A stretch of DNA of 64,000 nt from Kordiimonadales bacterium IMCC3096 (GCA_016865035.1 CP018227.1:4126115-4190114); one strand, 5' to 3'; shown: positions 42,732 to 52,212, numbered from the stretch's first letter. The notes: generated by a model not told the origin, from the letters alone. Made by a program: numbers and translations.

Positions 42732-43183
42732 GCCGCTTCCCGCCGCCGCAGCAGATGCATGCAGTCGAAGGTCAGGATCAGTTCATCATGCTGATTGAAG
42801 GTGTCGTGGCGCATGGTCAGCATGCCCCTGTCGGGCTTGCTGCGGGATGGCACGATCTTCGTGACCTCGCAGATCACATGGATTGTGTCACCGGGGCGCA
42901 GCGGCCGCGTCCAGCGCAGGTTGTCCAGGCCAGGTCCCCCCAGGGCCACGGGCTGCACCAGCTCCAGCCTGAAGAACAGGGCGAAGCTGAAGTTGAGGGT
43001 CTGCAATCCGCTGCCGATCAGACCGCCGAAATTGCTCTCCGCCGTCTTGTCGAGATTGATGTGAAACAGTTGCGTGTCGTACATCCGCGCGAACTGCAGG
43101 ATCATCCCCTCCGTGATCGTCACGCGATCCGTGACGAACCTGTCCCCCAAAACGTAATCATCGAAATATCTGACCGGGCGCAT
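42728..43183 (-). CDS. MaoC-like dehydratase
   Basis: 151-residue hot-dog-fold hydratase/thioesterase-like protein. YFDDYVLGDRFVTDRVTITEGMILQFARMYD followed by HINLDKTAESNFGGLIGSGLQT matches the MaoC branch with its hydratase D/H motif area. It probably adds water to an enoyl-CoA. I start at ATG 43183, where family similarity begins; an earlier ATG exists at 43291 but its leader has no family match. The ribosome site is weak. It overlaps the lipoprotein gene by 4 bp. Confidence 0.85.
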   Translation of the reverse strand: MRPVRYFDDYVLGDRFVTDRVTITEGMILQFARMYDTQLFHINLDKTAESNFGGLIGSGLQTLNFSFALFFRLELVQPVALGGPGLDNLRWTRPLRPGDTIHVICEVTKIVPSRSKPDRGMLTMRHDTFNQHDELILTFDCMHLLRRREAA

Positions 43184-43289
43184 GGGGCGAGCGTAACTGA
43201 TGCCATGCACAATGGAAACGCGTTGCGGTCTTTCGGAACCGGCCAGATGCTCTACCTTGGGTGCTGCAACACTGCTGGGGAGCAAGACC

Positions 43290-43991
43290 ATGATCGACGC
43301 CTACTACTGGCCGACACCGAACGGCTGGAAGATCTCCATCGCGCTGGAGGAAATGGAACTGGACTACAACGTCATTCCGATCAACATCGGTCGCGGTGCC
43401 CAGTTCGAACCGAAATTCCTGAAGATCAGCCCGAACAACAGGATGCCGGCAATTGTTGACAATGATCCTGAAGACGGCGGGGAACCTGTCTCCGTCTTCG
43501 AGACCGGGGCCATACTGGTGTATCTGGCAGAGAAGTCCGGCAGGTTCCTGCCCACCGACCTGCGCGGGCGCAAGACGGTCATGGAATGGCTGATGTGGCA
43601 GATGGGCGGCATGGGACCGATGTTCGGCCAGGCCGGGCACTTCCGCTTCTACGCGCCGGAACCCATTCCCTACGCGCGGGAGCGCTATGACAACGAGATG
43701 CATCGCCTCTACGGCGTCCTCGACCGTCGGCTGGAAGGGCGGGAATTCATCTGCGACGACTATTCTATCGCGGACATGGCCTGCTGGCCCTGGGTCATCA
43801 CCTACAAGCGCCAGGAAGTGGACCTGGACCAGTTCCCCAACGTGAAGCGCTGGTACAAGGCACTGCAGCAGCGCCCGGCGCTGCGGCGCGGCTATGCTGT
43901 GGGGCAGGAGTTCGGCAAGCCCACCGGCAACTGGGACGAGGAAGCGCGCAGGAACCTCATCGCCCACCGCAACCCCGGCAAACCGGACTGA
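43290..43991 (+). CDS. Glutathione S-transferase (nu-type, YfcG/YghU-like)
   Basis: 233 residues: an N-terminal thioredoxin-like domain (YYWPTPNGWKISIALEEM, then NRMPAI and FETGAILVYLAEK) and an all-helical C-terminal domain. The TPNG start resembles nu-class enzymes that act on disulfides and peroxides. ATG 43290 has GGGGAG 7 nt upstream. It is divergent from the MaoC gene. Confidence 0.92.
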   Translation: MIDAYYWPTPNGWKISIALEEMELDYNVIPINIGRGAQFEPKFLKISPNNRMPAIVDNDPEDGGEPVSVFETGAILVYLAEKSGRFLPTDLRGRKTVMEWLMWQMGGMGPMFGQAGHFRFYAPEPIPYARERYDNEMHRLYGVLDRRLEGREFICDDYSIADMACWPWVITYKRQEVDLDQFPNVKRWYKALQQRPALRRGYAVGQEFGKPTGNWDEEARRNLIAHRNPGKPD

Positions 43992-44088
43992 GCAGGGTCA
44001 GCCTTTCGACATTGGACCCCTGCAGGCGACGCAACTAAGGTCCGTCCGGTCGCACGTTGCACGGCTGGACGAGAACGGGAGAATGAAG

Positions 44089-44709
44089 ATGACGGACAAC
44101 ATTCTGCGCACCGAGGATGCCTTGCGCGAAGTCTATGGCCATGCCTCCGGCCGGGCCGCGACGAAGGCGATCCCGTCACTGGACCCGCATTGCCGCCGTT
44201 TCATCGAGCTCTCGCCATTTCTCGTGATGGGCAGCGCGGCGAAGGATGGTCCGGCGGATGTCTCGCCGAAGGGCGACCTGCCGGGCTTCGTGCAGGTACT
44301 GGATGACCACACGCTGGTCATCCCGGATCGCCCCGGTAACCGGCGGATCGATTCGATGACCAACATTGTCGAGAACCCGCACGTGGCGCTGATCTTCATG
44401 ATTCCGGGGATCAGCGAGACCCTGCGCGTCAACGGGCGTGCCCATGTCTCGGTGGATCCGGACCTGCTGCAGTCCATGGCGGTCAACGGCAAACCGGCGG
44501 TTTCGGCCATCGTGGTGCAGGTCGATGAGGCCTATCTGCACTGCGCCAAGGCCTTCATCCGCTCGAAGCTCTGGGATCCGTCGGTGCAGCAGGACCGCAA
44601 GGTGCTGCCACCACTGTCGAAGATGATCGCGGATCAGACCAACACGGTGATCGATGTGGAAGCATCCGAGAAACAGCTTGAGCAGGCCTATCGCGAAACG
44701 CTTTATTGA
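44089..44709 (+). CDS. PPOX-class FMN-binding flavoprotein (MSMEG_1061-like)
   Basis: 206 residues of the pyridoxamine-phosphate-oxidase-like split barrel: FIELSPFLVMGSAAKDGPADVSPKGDLPGF, LVIPDRPGNRRIDSMTNIVENPHVALIFMIPG and NGRAHVSVD. It binds FMN; relatives reduce or oxidise varied small molecules and the substrate is unknown. The ATG at 44089 has GGGAG 7 nt upstream; 44083 is an in-frame alternative. The 3-hydroxyisobutyrate dehydrogenase gene follows 35 bp downstream. Confidence 0.88.
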   Translation: MTDNILRTEDALREVYGHASGRAATKAIPSLDPHCRRFIELSPFLVMGSAAKDGPADVSPKGDLPGFVQVLDDHTLVIPDRPGNRRIDSMTNIVENPHVALIFMIPGISETLRVNGRAHVSVDPDLLQSMAVNGKPAVSAIVVQVDEAYLHCAKAFIRSKLWDPSVQQDRKVLPPLSKMIADQTNTVIDVEASEKQLEQAYRETLY

Positions 44710-44744
44710 GCACACGACAACAGCATTCCGGGGAGGAAGAGCAA

Positions 44745-45647
44745 ATGGCGGAAATCGGTTTCATCGGTGTCGGCAACATGGGGGGGCCGATGGCCCGCAA
44801 CCTTCTGAAGGCCGGTCACGCGGTTACCTGCTTTGACCTGTCGGCAGACGCCGTGCAGGGCGTGGTGGCAGCGGGCGGCAAGGCCGCAGCCAGCGCACAG
44901 GAGGCCGCAACGGGCCGCGATGTCGTGGTCTCCATGCTGCCGAAGGGGGACCATGTCCGCGCCGCCTACCTGGGCGACAGCGGTGTCATTGCCGCGGCGA
45001 AGGCATCCGGATCGCTGCTGATCGACTGCTCCACGATCGACGTCTCGACCGCGCGCGAAGTCGCCGCGACAGCCGCTGCGTCGGGACTGGAGATGGTGGA
45101 TGCGCCGGTTTCCGGCGGCGTCGGCGGCGCCGAGGGTGGCACGCTGACCTTCATGTGCGGCGCGACGGACGACGGCTTCGCGCGGGCGGAGCCGATCCTG
45201 TCGAAGATGGGGGCGAAGATCGTCCATGCCGGCGGGTCGGGCAATGGCCAGGCCGCGAAGATCTGCAACAACATGGTGCTCGGCATTTCCATGGCCGCAG
45301 CTAGCGAGGCCTTCGTGCTGGCGGAGAAGCTGGGGCTGGATCACCAGACCTTCTTCGACATCGTCTCCACCTCCTCCGGTTACTGCTGGTCGATCAATGT
45401 CTACTGCCCGGTTCCGGGTCCTGTGGAGACCAGCCCGGCCAACCGCGACTATCAGGCGGGCTTCACGGCGGAGAACATGCTGAAGGATCTGCGCCTGGCG
45501 GCGGCTGCGGCGGCCGACACCGGCACCGACACCCACATGGGTGCGGAGGCGGAGAAGCTCTATACCGCCTATGCCGAGCAGATGGCACAGGGGCCGAAGG
45601 ACTTCTCCGGCATCATCAACATGGTGCGGCAGAACAGCAGCAAGTGA
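44745..45647 (+). CDS. mmsB: 3-hydroxyisobutyrate dehydrogenase
   Basis: NAD-dependent oxidation of 3-hydroxyisobutyrate in valine breakdown; 300 residues. GFIGVGNMGGPMARNLLKAGH (NAD fold), DAPVSGGVGGAEGGTLTFM and the catalytic lysine in GNGQAAKICNNM are intact. ATG 44745 with GGGGAGGA upstream. The family also includes tartronate-semialdehyde reductases, so the exact hydroxy acid is less certain than the enzyme class. Confidence 0.93.
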   Translation: MAEIGFIGVGNMGGPMARNLLKAGHAVTCFDLSADAVQGVVAAGGKAAASAQEAATGRDVVVSMLPKGDHVRAAYLGDSGVIAAAKASGSLLIDCSTIDVSTAREVAATAAASGLEMVDAPVSGGVGGAEGGTLTFMCGATDDGFARAEPILSKMGAKIVHAGGSGNGQAAKICNNMVLGISMAAASEAFVLAEKLGLDHQTFFDIVSTSSGYCWSINVYCPVPGPVETSPANRDYQAGFTAENMLKDLRLAAAAAADTGTDTHMGAEAEKLYTAYAEQMAQGPKDFSGIINMVRQNSSK

Positions 45648-45675
45648 AGCCGGGCAGGCAGGGGGACCGTTCACC

Positions 45676-46095
45676 ATGAACTACTGGCTGTTCAAGTCGG
45701 AGCCGAACACCTGGGGCTGGGATGATCAGGTCGCCCGTGGTGACAAGGGCGAACACTGGGACGGTGTCCGCAACTACCAGGCCTCCAACAACATGAAGGC
45801 CATGAAGGTCGGTGATCGCGGCTTCTTCTACCACTCGGTGAACGAGAAGCGGATCGTCGGCATCGTCGAGGTGATCCGGGAATACTACCCCGATCACACC
45901 GACCCGAAGGAACGCTTCGGCATGGTGGACGTGAAGGCGGTGCGCCCCTTCACGACCCCCGTGACGCTGGAAGATGTGAAGGCGGAGCCACGGCTGGCCG
46001 ATCTGCCCCTGATCCGCCAGTCGCGCCTGTCGGTCATGCCGATCCCGAAGGAAGCCTGGGATCTGATCTGTCAGATGGGGCAGACCGAGCCCTGA
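45676..46095 (+). CDS. EVE-domain protein
   Basis: 139 residues, almost entirely an EVE domain: YWLFKSEPNTWGWDDQVARG, WDGVRNYQASNNM and GDRGFFYHSVNEKRIVGIVEV. EVE domains read modified bases in DNA or RNA, but this small stand-alone protein has no settled role. It lies 28 bp after mmsB and 18 bp before the DNA glycosylase gene, which may suggest a nucleic-acid-repair context. Confidence 0.92.
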   Translation: MNYWLFKSEPNTWGWDDQVARGDKGEHWDGVRNYQASNNMKAMKVGDRGFFYHSVNEKRIVGIVEVIREYYPDHTDPKERFGMVDVKAVRPFTTPVTLEDVKAEPRLADLPLIRQSRLSVMPIPKEAWDLICQMGQTEP

Positions 46096-46113
46096 GCACC
46101 GGAACCTGATGCC

Positions 46114-46791
46114 GTGTGTCCTGAACCGGTGAGCGCCCCTGCCCCGTTCCGGTCCGGTGAGTCACCGGAACTCGCGGCGACACTCGAAGTCCTGTTTCAG
46201 GCGGACCCGGACCTGCGGCAGGCGCGGGCTGTCGCCGGGGCGCTGCCCGACCGCAGCCGCCCGCCCGGCCTGAAGACCCTGATGAAGCTGATCGTCGACC
46301 AGCAGGTCTCGCTTGCCTCTGCCGCCGCCATCTGGGCACGGGTGGAGGCCGCGACGGACCCGTTCACGGCGGAGCGGTTCCTGGACCATGACGGGGATGC
46401 ACTGAAGGCCATGGGTCTGAGCCGTCCGAAGATGCGCTACATGCGCGCGCTGAGCGCCGACATTGTCTCCGGTGCCCTGCCACTCGACCGGTTGCCCCGG
46501 ATGAGCGATGAGGATGCCATGGCCGCGCTGACCGCCGTCACCGGGATCGGGCGCTGGACGGCGGAGGTCTATCTGCTGTTTGCCCTGAACCGGCCGGACA
46601 TCTTCCCCTCCGGCGATCTGGCACTGCAGGTGGCGGTACAGGACCTGAAACGCCTGCCCGAACGCCCCGGTGAGAAGCAGTTGCGGGAGATCGCGCAGGC
46701 CTGGCATCCAAACCGGGGCGTCGCCGCGCGGCTGCTTTGGCGCTATTATGGGGTTGTCCGCAAACGCGCCGATCCGGTGAGCGTTGCCTGA
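46114..46791 (+). CDS. DNA-3-methyladenine glycosylase (AlkA-type HhH-GPD)
   Basis: 225 residues with the helix-hairpin-helix VTGIGRWTAEVYLLF and the catalytic aspartate in FPSGDLALQ. It removes alkylated bases. The GTG at 46114 is the longest start; GTG 46129 is an alternative. It follows the EVE gene and precedes a VOC-family gene. Confidence 0.92.
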   Translation: MCPEPVSAPAPFRSGESPELAATLEVLFQADPDLRQARAVAGALPDRSRPPGLKTLMKLIVDQQVSLASAAAIWARVEAATDPFTAERFLDHDGDALKAMGLSRPKMRYMRALSADIVSGALPLDRLPRMSDEDAMAALTAVTGIGRWTAEVYLLFALNRPDIFPSGDLALQVAVQDLKRLPERPGEKQLREIAQAWHPNRGVAARLLWRYYGVVRKRADPVSVA

Positions 46792-46824
46792 GCGGAGCAG
46801 ACAGCCCCCGGTGGAGCAGCAACG

Positions 46825-47196
46825 ATGGAACTCGGCAACTTCTCTCTCAGCCTCGCGGTGAAGGACATCGAAGCTTCCCGCGCCTTCTACGAGAAACTCG
46901 GTTTCACGGCCTTCGGCGGTGGCACCGACCAGGGCTGGCTGATCATGACCAGCCCCACCTGCGTCATCGGCCTGTTCCAGGGCATGCTGGAACGCAACAC
47001 GCTGACCTTCAATCCTGGCTGGGACTCCCAGGGCCGGACGCTGGAGGACTTCACCGACATCCGCGAGATCCAGCGCCGCCTGAAAGCCGACGGCGTCACC
47101 TTCGTCAGCGAGGCCGACGAGGACAGCACCGGCCCCGCCAACTGCATTGTCGTCGACCCCGACGGCAACCCGATCCTGATCGACCAGCACGTGTGA
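46825..47196 (+). CDS. VOC-superfamily (glyoxalase/dioxygenase-like) protein
   Basis: 123 residues with the VOC beta-alpha-beta fold: FSLSLAVKDIEASRAFYEKLGF and NCIVVDPDGNPILIDQHV. Members are metal-binding enzymes or drug-binding proteins; I cannot assign a substrate. ATG 46825 lies 33 bp after the glycosylase gene. Confidence 0.9.
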   Translation: MELGNFSLSLAVKDIEASRAFYEKLGFTAFGGGTDQGWLIMTSPTCVIGLFQGMLERNTLTFNPGWDSQGRTLEDFTDIREIQRRLKADGVTFVSEADEDSTGPANCIVVDPDGNPILIDQHV

Positions 47197-47237
47197 GGCA
47201 TCCGGCCTGATCCAGCCTGCCAGTCCCGAGACCGGCG

Positions 47238-48167
47238 TCAGCGGTCCAGCACGGTCTGGATGTGGCGGTCCCAGTAGGGCGGGTCGCCGAAGTGGTTGCC
47301 GAGGAAGTCGATGAAGGCCCGCACCTTGGGCGAGAGGTGGCGGCGGTTGGGGTAGACGGCGTGGATGCCGGACCGTGGCAGTTCGTAGTCACAGAGCAGC
47401 GGCACGAGCCGTCCGTCGCGGATCGCGCGGTAGGTGATGAAGGTCGGATCGACCAGGATGCCGAGACCGGCAATCGCGGCCTCCCGCAGTACCTCTCCAT
47501 TGTTGGACCGGATGGAGCCCTGCACCGGAATCGGCATGGCCGATCCATCCGCCTCACGGAACACCCATGTGCCCGGGTTTGGAGCCAGCGAATAGATCAT
47601 GCAGTTGTGGCGGCTCAGGTCCCGCGGGTGCTGCGGCGTGCCGTGTTCGGCCAGGTAGTCGGGGCTGGCGGCCACCATGCGGCACGCCGGGGCGAGTTGC
47701 CGTGCGATCAGGGTGGAGTCCTGCATGGAGGTGATGCGGACGGCCACGTCGATTCCACCGTCCACCAGATCGACGAAGGCGTCCGTCAGCTCGAGATCCA
47801 CAGTGATCTCGGGATAGGCATTCGCGAAGCCGGTCAGCGCCGCCGCCAGGTGCATGGTGCCGAAGCTCATGGGCGCATTGACCCGCAGGCGGCCACGCGG
47901 CGCGTCCTGCAGGTTGGCCACGGCTGCCTCCGCGGCCTCGGCCTCCTCCAGGATGCGGGCGCAGAAGTCGAAATAGACGATGCCGACCTCCGTCAGGCTG
48001 ACCTGGCGGGTATTGCGGTTGACCAGCCGCGCGCCCAGCCGTTCCTCCAGCCGCGAAAGCTGCTTGGAAACGGCGGACTTGGAGAGCGAGAGCCGTTCGG
48101 CGGCCTGCGTCAGGCTTCCCGCCTCCGCGATCGCGGCGAAGACGGCCATGGCAGATAGATCATGCAT
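47238..48167 (-). CDS. LysR-family transcriptional regulator
   Basis: 309 residues. HTH: DLSAMAVFAAIAEAGSLTQAAERLSLSKSAVSKQLSRLEERLGA, followed by a GRLRVNAPMSFG effector domain. It is divergent from the glutathionyl-hydroquinone reductase gene with a perfect 16-bp dyad between them, so it probably controls quinone detoxification. ATG 48167. Confidence 0.93.
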   Translation of the reverse strand: MHDLSAMAVFAAIAEAGSLTQAAERLSLSKSAVSKQLSRLEERLGARLVNRNTRQVSLTEVGIVYFDFCARILEEAEAAEAAVANLQDAPRGRLRVNAPMSFGTMHLAAALTGFANAYPEITVDLELTDAFVDLVDGGIDVAVRITSMQDSTLIARQLAPACRMVAASPDYLAEHGTPQHPRDLSRHNCMIYSLAPNPGTWVFREADGSAMPIPVQGSIRSNNGEVLREAAIAGLGILVDPTFITYRAIRDGRLVPLLCDYELPRSGIHAVYPNRRHLSPKVRAFIDFLGNHFGDPPYWDRHIQTVLDR

Positions 48168-48178
48168 CCGGGGTTCCT

Positions 48179-48194
48179 GTTTCCATCTGGAAAC
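48179..48194. promoter_or_regulatory. Perfect LysR-type dyad upstream of the hydroquinone reductase
   Basis: GTTTCCA-TC-TGGAAAC is a 7+7 dyad that contains T-N11-A. It lies 12 bp upstream of the LysR start codon and 81 bp upstream of the hydroquinone reductase start. Assignment to this LysR protein is inferred from position. Confidence 0.6.
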
Positions 48195-48274
48195 CGGATT
48201 GTTCCACGTGCGCGGTGGTCTGTCAGCCCGCACCGCGCCATATTTCCCTGACAGCGCAACGGGAGGCGGGAACC

Positions 48275-49225
48275 ATGGGACAACTCGAGGACGGTGTTTG
48301 GCGCGCGGTGCCGCGCAAGCCATCGGAAAAGGGCGAGTTCGTCCGCATCGACGCGCAGATGCGCAACTGGATCCGGGCCGATGGCAGCACGGACTTCCCC
48401 CCGGAGGCCGGGCGCTACCACCTCTATGTTTCCTACGCCTGCCCCTGGGCGCACCGCACCCTGATCTATCGGGCGATCAAGGGGCTGCAGGATGTCATCG
48501 GCTTCTCCGTCGTCAGCCCGCTGATGATGGAGAACGGCTGGGAGTTCACGGCATATCCAGGCGCGACCGGGGACCGGGTGAACGGATTTACCTATTCGCA
48601 CCAGCTCTATACCACCGCCAACCCGCGCTATTCCGGGCGCAGCAGCGTGCCCGTCTTTTGGGACACCCATGGCCAGACCATCGTTTCCAACGAGTCGTCC
48701 GAGATCATCCGGATGCTGAACAGCGAGTTCGATGCCTTCGCGAAGCCCGGCGACTATTACCCGAAAGAACTGCGCGACGAGATCGATGCCGTGAACAAGC
48801 GGGTCTACGAGACCGTCAACAATGGTGTCTACCGCAGCGGCTTCGCGGTGAAGCAGGACGCCTACGAGGAGGCTGTCCACGCCCTATTCGATTCACTGGA
48901 CTGGCTGGAGGAACGGCTGGGCCGGCAACGCTACCTGGTGGGGGATCGCATCACGGAGGCCGACTGGCGCCTGTTCCCGACACTGATCCGCTTCGATCAT
49001 GTCTACCATGGGCACTTCAAGTGCAATATCCGGCGGCTGGTCGACTATCCGAACCTGTTCGCCTGGACGCGGGAGCTCTACCAGTGGCCCGGCGTGGCGG
49101 AGACGGTGAACATGGACCACATCCGCACCCACTATTACGCCAGTCATGAGAACGTGAACCCGACGCGTATCGTCTCCGTCGGACCCGACATCGACTTCAA
49201 CGCGCCGCACGGACGCGGCGACTGA
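48275..49225 (+). CDS. Glutathionyl-hydroquinone reductase (GS-HQR, YqjG/ECM4 family)
   Basis: 316-residue xi-class glutathione transferase that removes glutathione from hydroquinone conjugates. The active-site YACPWAHRTL and the YSGRSSVPVFWD stretch, followed by the helical domain, are typical. ATG 48275 has GGGAGG 8 nt upstream. Under likely control of the divergent LysR regulator. Confidence 0.94.
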   Translation: MGQLEDGVWRAVPRKPSEKGEFVRIDAQMRNWIRADGSTDFPPEAGRYHLYVSYACPWAHRTLIYRAIKGLQDVIGFSVVSPLMMENGWEFTAYPGATGDRVNGFTYSHQLYTTANPRYSGRSSVPVFWDTHGQTIVSNESSEIIRMLNSEFDAFAKPGDYYPKELRDEIDAVNKRVYETVNNGVYRSGFAVKQDAYEEAVHALFDSLDWLEERLGRQRYLVGDRITEADWRLFPTLIRFDHVYHGHFKCNIRRLVDYPNLFAWTRELYQWPGVAETVNMDHIRTHYYASHENVNPTRIVSVGPDIDFNAPHGRGD

Positions 49226-49233
49226 CTGCGGTG

Positions 49234-49500
49234 TCAGTCGCCGCTGCTGTCCCGGAAGGTGTCGAGTACGGAGATGCCGACATGTTCCCCGGTCACGACG
49301 ATCTCGCCACGGGCGATGACCTTGTCGTTGGCCAGGATCCAGGCCGGGTCGTCCACGTCGGCATCGAGTTCGATGACCGCCCCACGCCCCATCTTCAGCA
49401 ACTGGTGAATGGGCATCTGGGCTCGCCCGAGCACGACGGAGATTTCCACCTCCACATCGCTCAGCGCCATTTCGACGGTTGCCGTATCCTGCTTGCTCAT
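49234..49500 (-). CDS. fliN: Short FliN-like SpoA-domain protein
   Basis: 88 residues, essentially only the SpoA (FliN/YscQ C-terminal) domain: VEISVVLGRAQMPIHQLLKMGRGAVIELD and VIARGEIVVTGEHVGISV. FliN forms the flagellar switch ring; type III secretion homologues are similar. ATG 49500 has AGGAG 5 nt upstream, better than GTG 49506. No other flagellar gene is nearby. It converges on the hydroquinone reductase gene and is divergent from lipB. Confidence 0.9.
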   Translation of the reverse strand: MSKQDTATVEMALSDVEVEISVVLGRAQMPIHQLLKMGRGAVIELDADVDDPAWILANDKVIARGEIVVTGEHVGISVLDTFRDSSGD

Positions 49501-49565
49501 GTCCACTCCTGCTGAAACTGGCCTTATGATGAGGCAACGTGGTTAGCAGGCGGTAAACAGAACGC

Positions 49566-50213
49566 ATGAATTCCGAATGGCGGATATCGGGCGATCCGGT
49601 CCCCTACACGCAGGCCGTGGACTGGATGGAGCAGCGCGTCGCGGCAATCCGCAACGACGGCGCAGCGGATTGTGTATGGCTGCTGGAGCATCCGCCGCTC
49701 TATACCGCCGGCACCTCCGCCAATGCCGCCGATCTGCTGCAGCCGGACCGGTTTCCGGTGTTCCACAGCGGGCGCGGCGGCGAATATACCTATCACGGGC
49801 CGGGACAGCGGGTTGGCTATGTCATGCTGGACCTGAAGCCGCGCGGTCAGGACATCCGCCGCTTCGTGCATGATCTGGAGTCATGGGTCATAGCCACCCT
49901 CGCCGCCTTCGGCGTGACCGGGGAGCGGCGGGACGGCAGGGTCGGCGTCTGGGTGGTCCGCGATGACGGGCGGGAGGACAAGATCGCCGCCATCGGGGTC
50001 CGCGTCCGGCGCTGGGTCAGCTTTCACGGCATCTCCATCAACGTGGCCCCCGACCTGGACCACTTCAGCGGCATCGTGCCTTGCGGTATCCAGGAACATG
50101 GGGTCACATCGCTGGCCGATCTGGGCATCGATGCGAGCGTGGCGGAGGTGGATGCAGTGCTGAAGCAGGCGTTCCTGACCATCTTCGAAGCGCGGGAGGG
50201 CGTGGCGGCATGA
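49566..50213 (+). CDS. lipB: Octanoyltransferase LipB
   Basis: Moves octanoyl from acyl carrier protein to lipoyl domains. 215 residues, usual size. [21 protein letters not shown], the lysine region [22 protein letters not shown] and the catalytic cysteine in GIVPCGI are intact. Its stop overlaps the CoA-transferase start (ATGA). Confidence 0.95.
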   Translation: MNSEWRISGDPVPYTQAVDWMEQRVAAIRNDGAADCVWLLEHPPLYTAGTSANAADLLQPDRFPVFHSGRGGEYTYHGPGQRVGYVMLDLKPRGQDIRRFVHDLESWVIATLAAFGVTGERRDGRVGVWVVRDDGREDKIAAIGVRVRRWVSFHGISINVAPDLDHFSGIVPCGIQEHGVTSLADLGIDASVAEVDAVLKQAFLTIFEAREGVAA

Positions 50214-51403
50214 GTGTTTCAGCGGATTCTCCCCTGCCCCTTGCGCCCTATACGGTGCTGGATCTGACACGGGTGCGCGCCGGGCCGACCGCTGTCCGGC
50301 AGCTGGCCGACTGGGGCGCGGATGTCATCAAGATCGAGATGCCGGACGCCGCCGGCGGTGACGGCGGGCTGGGTGGGCCACGGGATGGCCCCGACTTCCA
50401 GAACCTGCACCGCAACAAGCGCAGCATGACCCTGAACCTGAAACAACCGGAGGGACGGCAGGTCATGGCCGATCTGGTGCGACAGGCCGACGTGGTGGTC
50501 GAGAACTACCGCCCCGACGTGAAGGAACGGCTGGGCATCGACTGGCCCGCGCTGGAAGCCATCAACCCGCGCATCATCCTGGCCTCCATCTCCGGGTTCG
50601 GTCAGGACGGTCCCTACCGGAAGCGTCCCGGCGTCGACCAGATCGCCCAGGGCATGGGCGGACTGATGTCGATCACCGGCGATCCGGACGGGCCGCCGAT
50701 GCGGGTGGGTATACCCATCGCCGACCTGACGGCGGGGCTGCTGGCGGCGCAGGCGATCCTGATGGCGCTGATCGGGCGGGGACAGACCGGCAAGGGCCAG
50801 TGGGTGCGCACGTCGCTGCTGCAGGCCCAGACCTTCATGCTCGACTTCCAGGCGGCGCGCTGGCTGGTGGAGGACGAAGTGGCAGGCCGCGTCGGCAACG
50901 AGCACCCGACCTCGGTTCCCACCAACGCCTATGCAACTGCCGACGGTCACATCAACGTGGCTGCCGTCGGTGACACGATCTATCGCCGGTTCTGCGAATG
51001 CATCGGTGCGCCGGAGCTGGCGGATGACCCGGACTATGTCAGCGGCGGCAGGCGCTATCGCAACCGGGCCGCACTGAACGACCGGGTCGCGGCCATCCTG
51101 AAGACCCGCAGCAGTGCCGACTGGATCGAGGTGCTGAACGCGGCAGGTGTCCCCTGCGGCCCGATCAACGGCATCGACCAGACCTTCGCCGACCCGCAGG
51201 TCCGGCATCTCGGCATGGCACGCCGGGTGGAGGATGACGGGCCGGACCTGACACTGGTGGGACAGCCGATCCAGATGGGTGACCTGGACCCGGCGCTGCG
51301 CCACCGCATTGCGCCGAAGGGCGAACACACCAACGACATTCTTGCCGGATTGGGCTACGACGCTGACCGGATCGCGGCGCTGCGCGCCGATGGCATCATC
51401 TGA
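50210..51403 (+). CDS. CaiB/BaiF-family CoA transferase
   Basis: 397-residue type III CoA transferase. [28 protein letters not shown], the stretch with the expected catalytic aspartate ([14 protein letters not shown]) and [15 protein letters not shown] are present. It moves CoA between carboxylic acids. Overlaps the lipB stop by 4 bp and precedes a crotonase-fold gene, with which it may form a small pathway. Confidence 0.92.
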   Translation: MSVSADSPLPLAPYTVLDLTRVRAGPTAVRQLADWGADVIKIEMPDAAGGDGGLGGPRDGPDFQNLHRNKRSMTLNLKQPEGRQVMADLVRQADVVVENYRPDVKERLGIDWPALEAINPRIILASISGFGQDGPYRKRPGVDQIAQGMGGLMSITGDPDGPPMRVGIPIADLTAGLLAAQAILMALIGRGQTGKGQWVRTSLLQAQTFMLDFQAARWLVEDEVAGRVGNEHPTSVPTNAYATADGHINVAAVGDTIYRRFCECIGAPELADDPDYVSGGRRYRNRAALNDRVAAILKTRSSADWIEVLNAAGVPCGPINGIDQTFADPQVRHLGMARRVEDDGPDLTLVGQPIQMGDLDPALRHRIAPKGEHTNDILAGLGYDADRIAALRADGII

Positions 51404-51417
51404 CTGGGGAAGACGCG

Positions 51418-52212
51418 ATGAAACTCGAAACGACACGGATGCTGGCGGAAAAGGACGGGGCCATCGGCTGGATCATCTTCAACCAGCCGGAGAAGCGGAA
51501 CGCCGTCTCCGTCGACATGTGGGCCGCGATTCCGGCGATCGTCGATGCCTATGCCGCGGATCCGGACATCCGGGTGATCATCATGAAGGGCGCGGGCGAC
51601 AAGGCCTTCATCGCGGGCGCGGACATTTCGGAATTCGGCGAGAAGCGCAACTCGCCCGAAGCCACCAAGGTCTATGACGCCGTGGCGGGCAAGGCCCACG
51701 CGGCGCTGGTGAAGGTGAAGAAGCCGGTCATCGCCATGATCAACGGCTTCTGCATCGGTGGCGGTGTCGCCGTGTCGCTGTCCGCCGACATCCGCATCGC
51801 CGCCGACAATGCCCGCTTCGCCGTGCCGGCCGCGCGGCTCGGCCTCGGCTATGGCGTCGGTGGCACGAAGCGGCTGCTGGACATCGTCGGTCCGGCCTAT
51901 GCCAAGGAGATCTTCTTCACCGCCCGCCAGTTCGACGCGCCGGAGGCAGAACGCATGGGCCTGATCAACCGCATGGTCCCGACGGCGGAACTGGAGAGCT
52001 ATACCCGCGACTATGCCGCCCGCATCGCCGCCAACGCGCCGCTGACCATCCAGGCCGCCAAGATGACCATCGACGAACTCGCCAAGGACCCCGACCATCG
52101 CGACATCGCCGCCTGCGACGCTGCCGTCGAAGCCTGCTTCGCCAGCGACGACTTCCGTGAGGGCCGCACCGCCTTCATGGAAAAGCGCCAGCCTGCGTTC
52201 AAGGGAAGCTGA
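51418..52212 (+). CDS. Crotonase-fold protein without both catalytic glutamates
   Basis: 264 residues; FIAGADISEF, FCIGGGVAVSLSADIRIAADNARFAVPAARLGLGYG and the rest match the crotonase fold. At both positions where true hydratases carry Glu, this protein has Ala (GGGVA and AVPA). It should therefore not be a classical hydratase; its reaction is unknown. 14 bp after the CaiB/BaiF CoA transferase. Confidence 0.88.
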   Translation: MKLETTRMLAEKDGAIGWIIFNQPEKRNAVSVDMWAAIPAIVDAYAADPDIRVIIMKGAGDKAFIAGADISEFGEKRNSPEATKVYDAVAGKAHAALVKVKKPVIAMINGFCIGGGVAVSLSADIRIAADNARFAVPAARLGLGYGVGGTKRLLDIVGPAYAKEIFFTARQFDAPEAERMGLINRMVPTAELESYTRDYAARIAANAPLTIQAAKMTIDELAKDPDHRDIAACDAAVEACFASDDFREGRTAFMEKRQPAFKGS

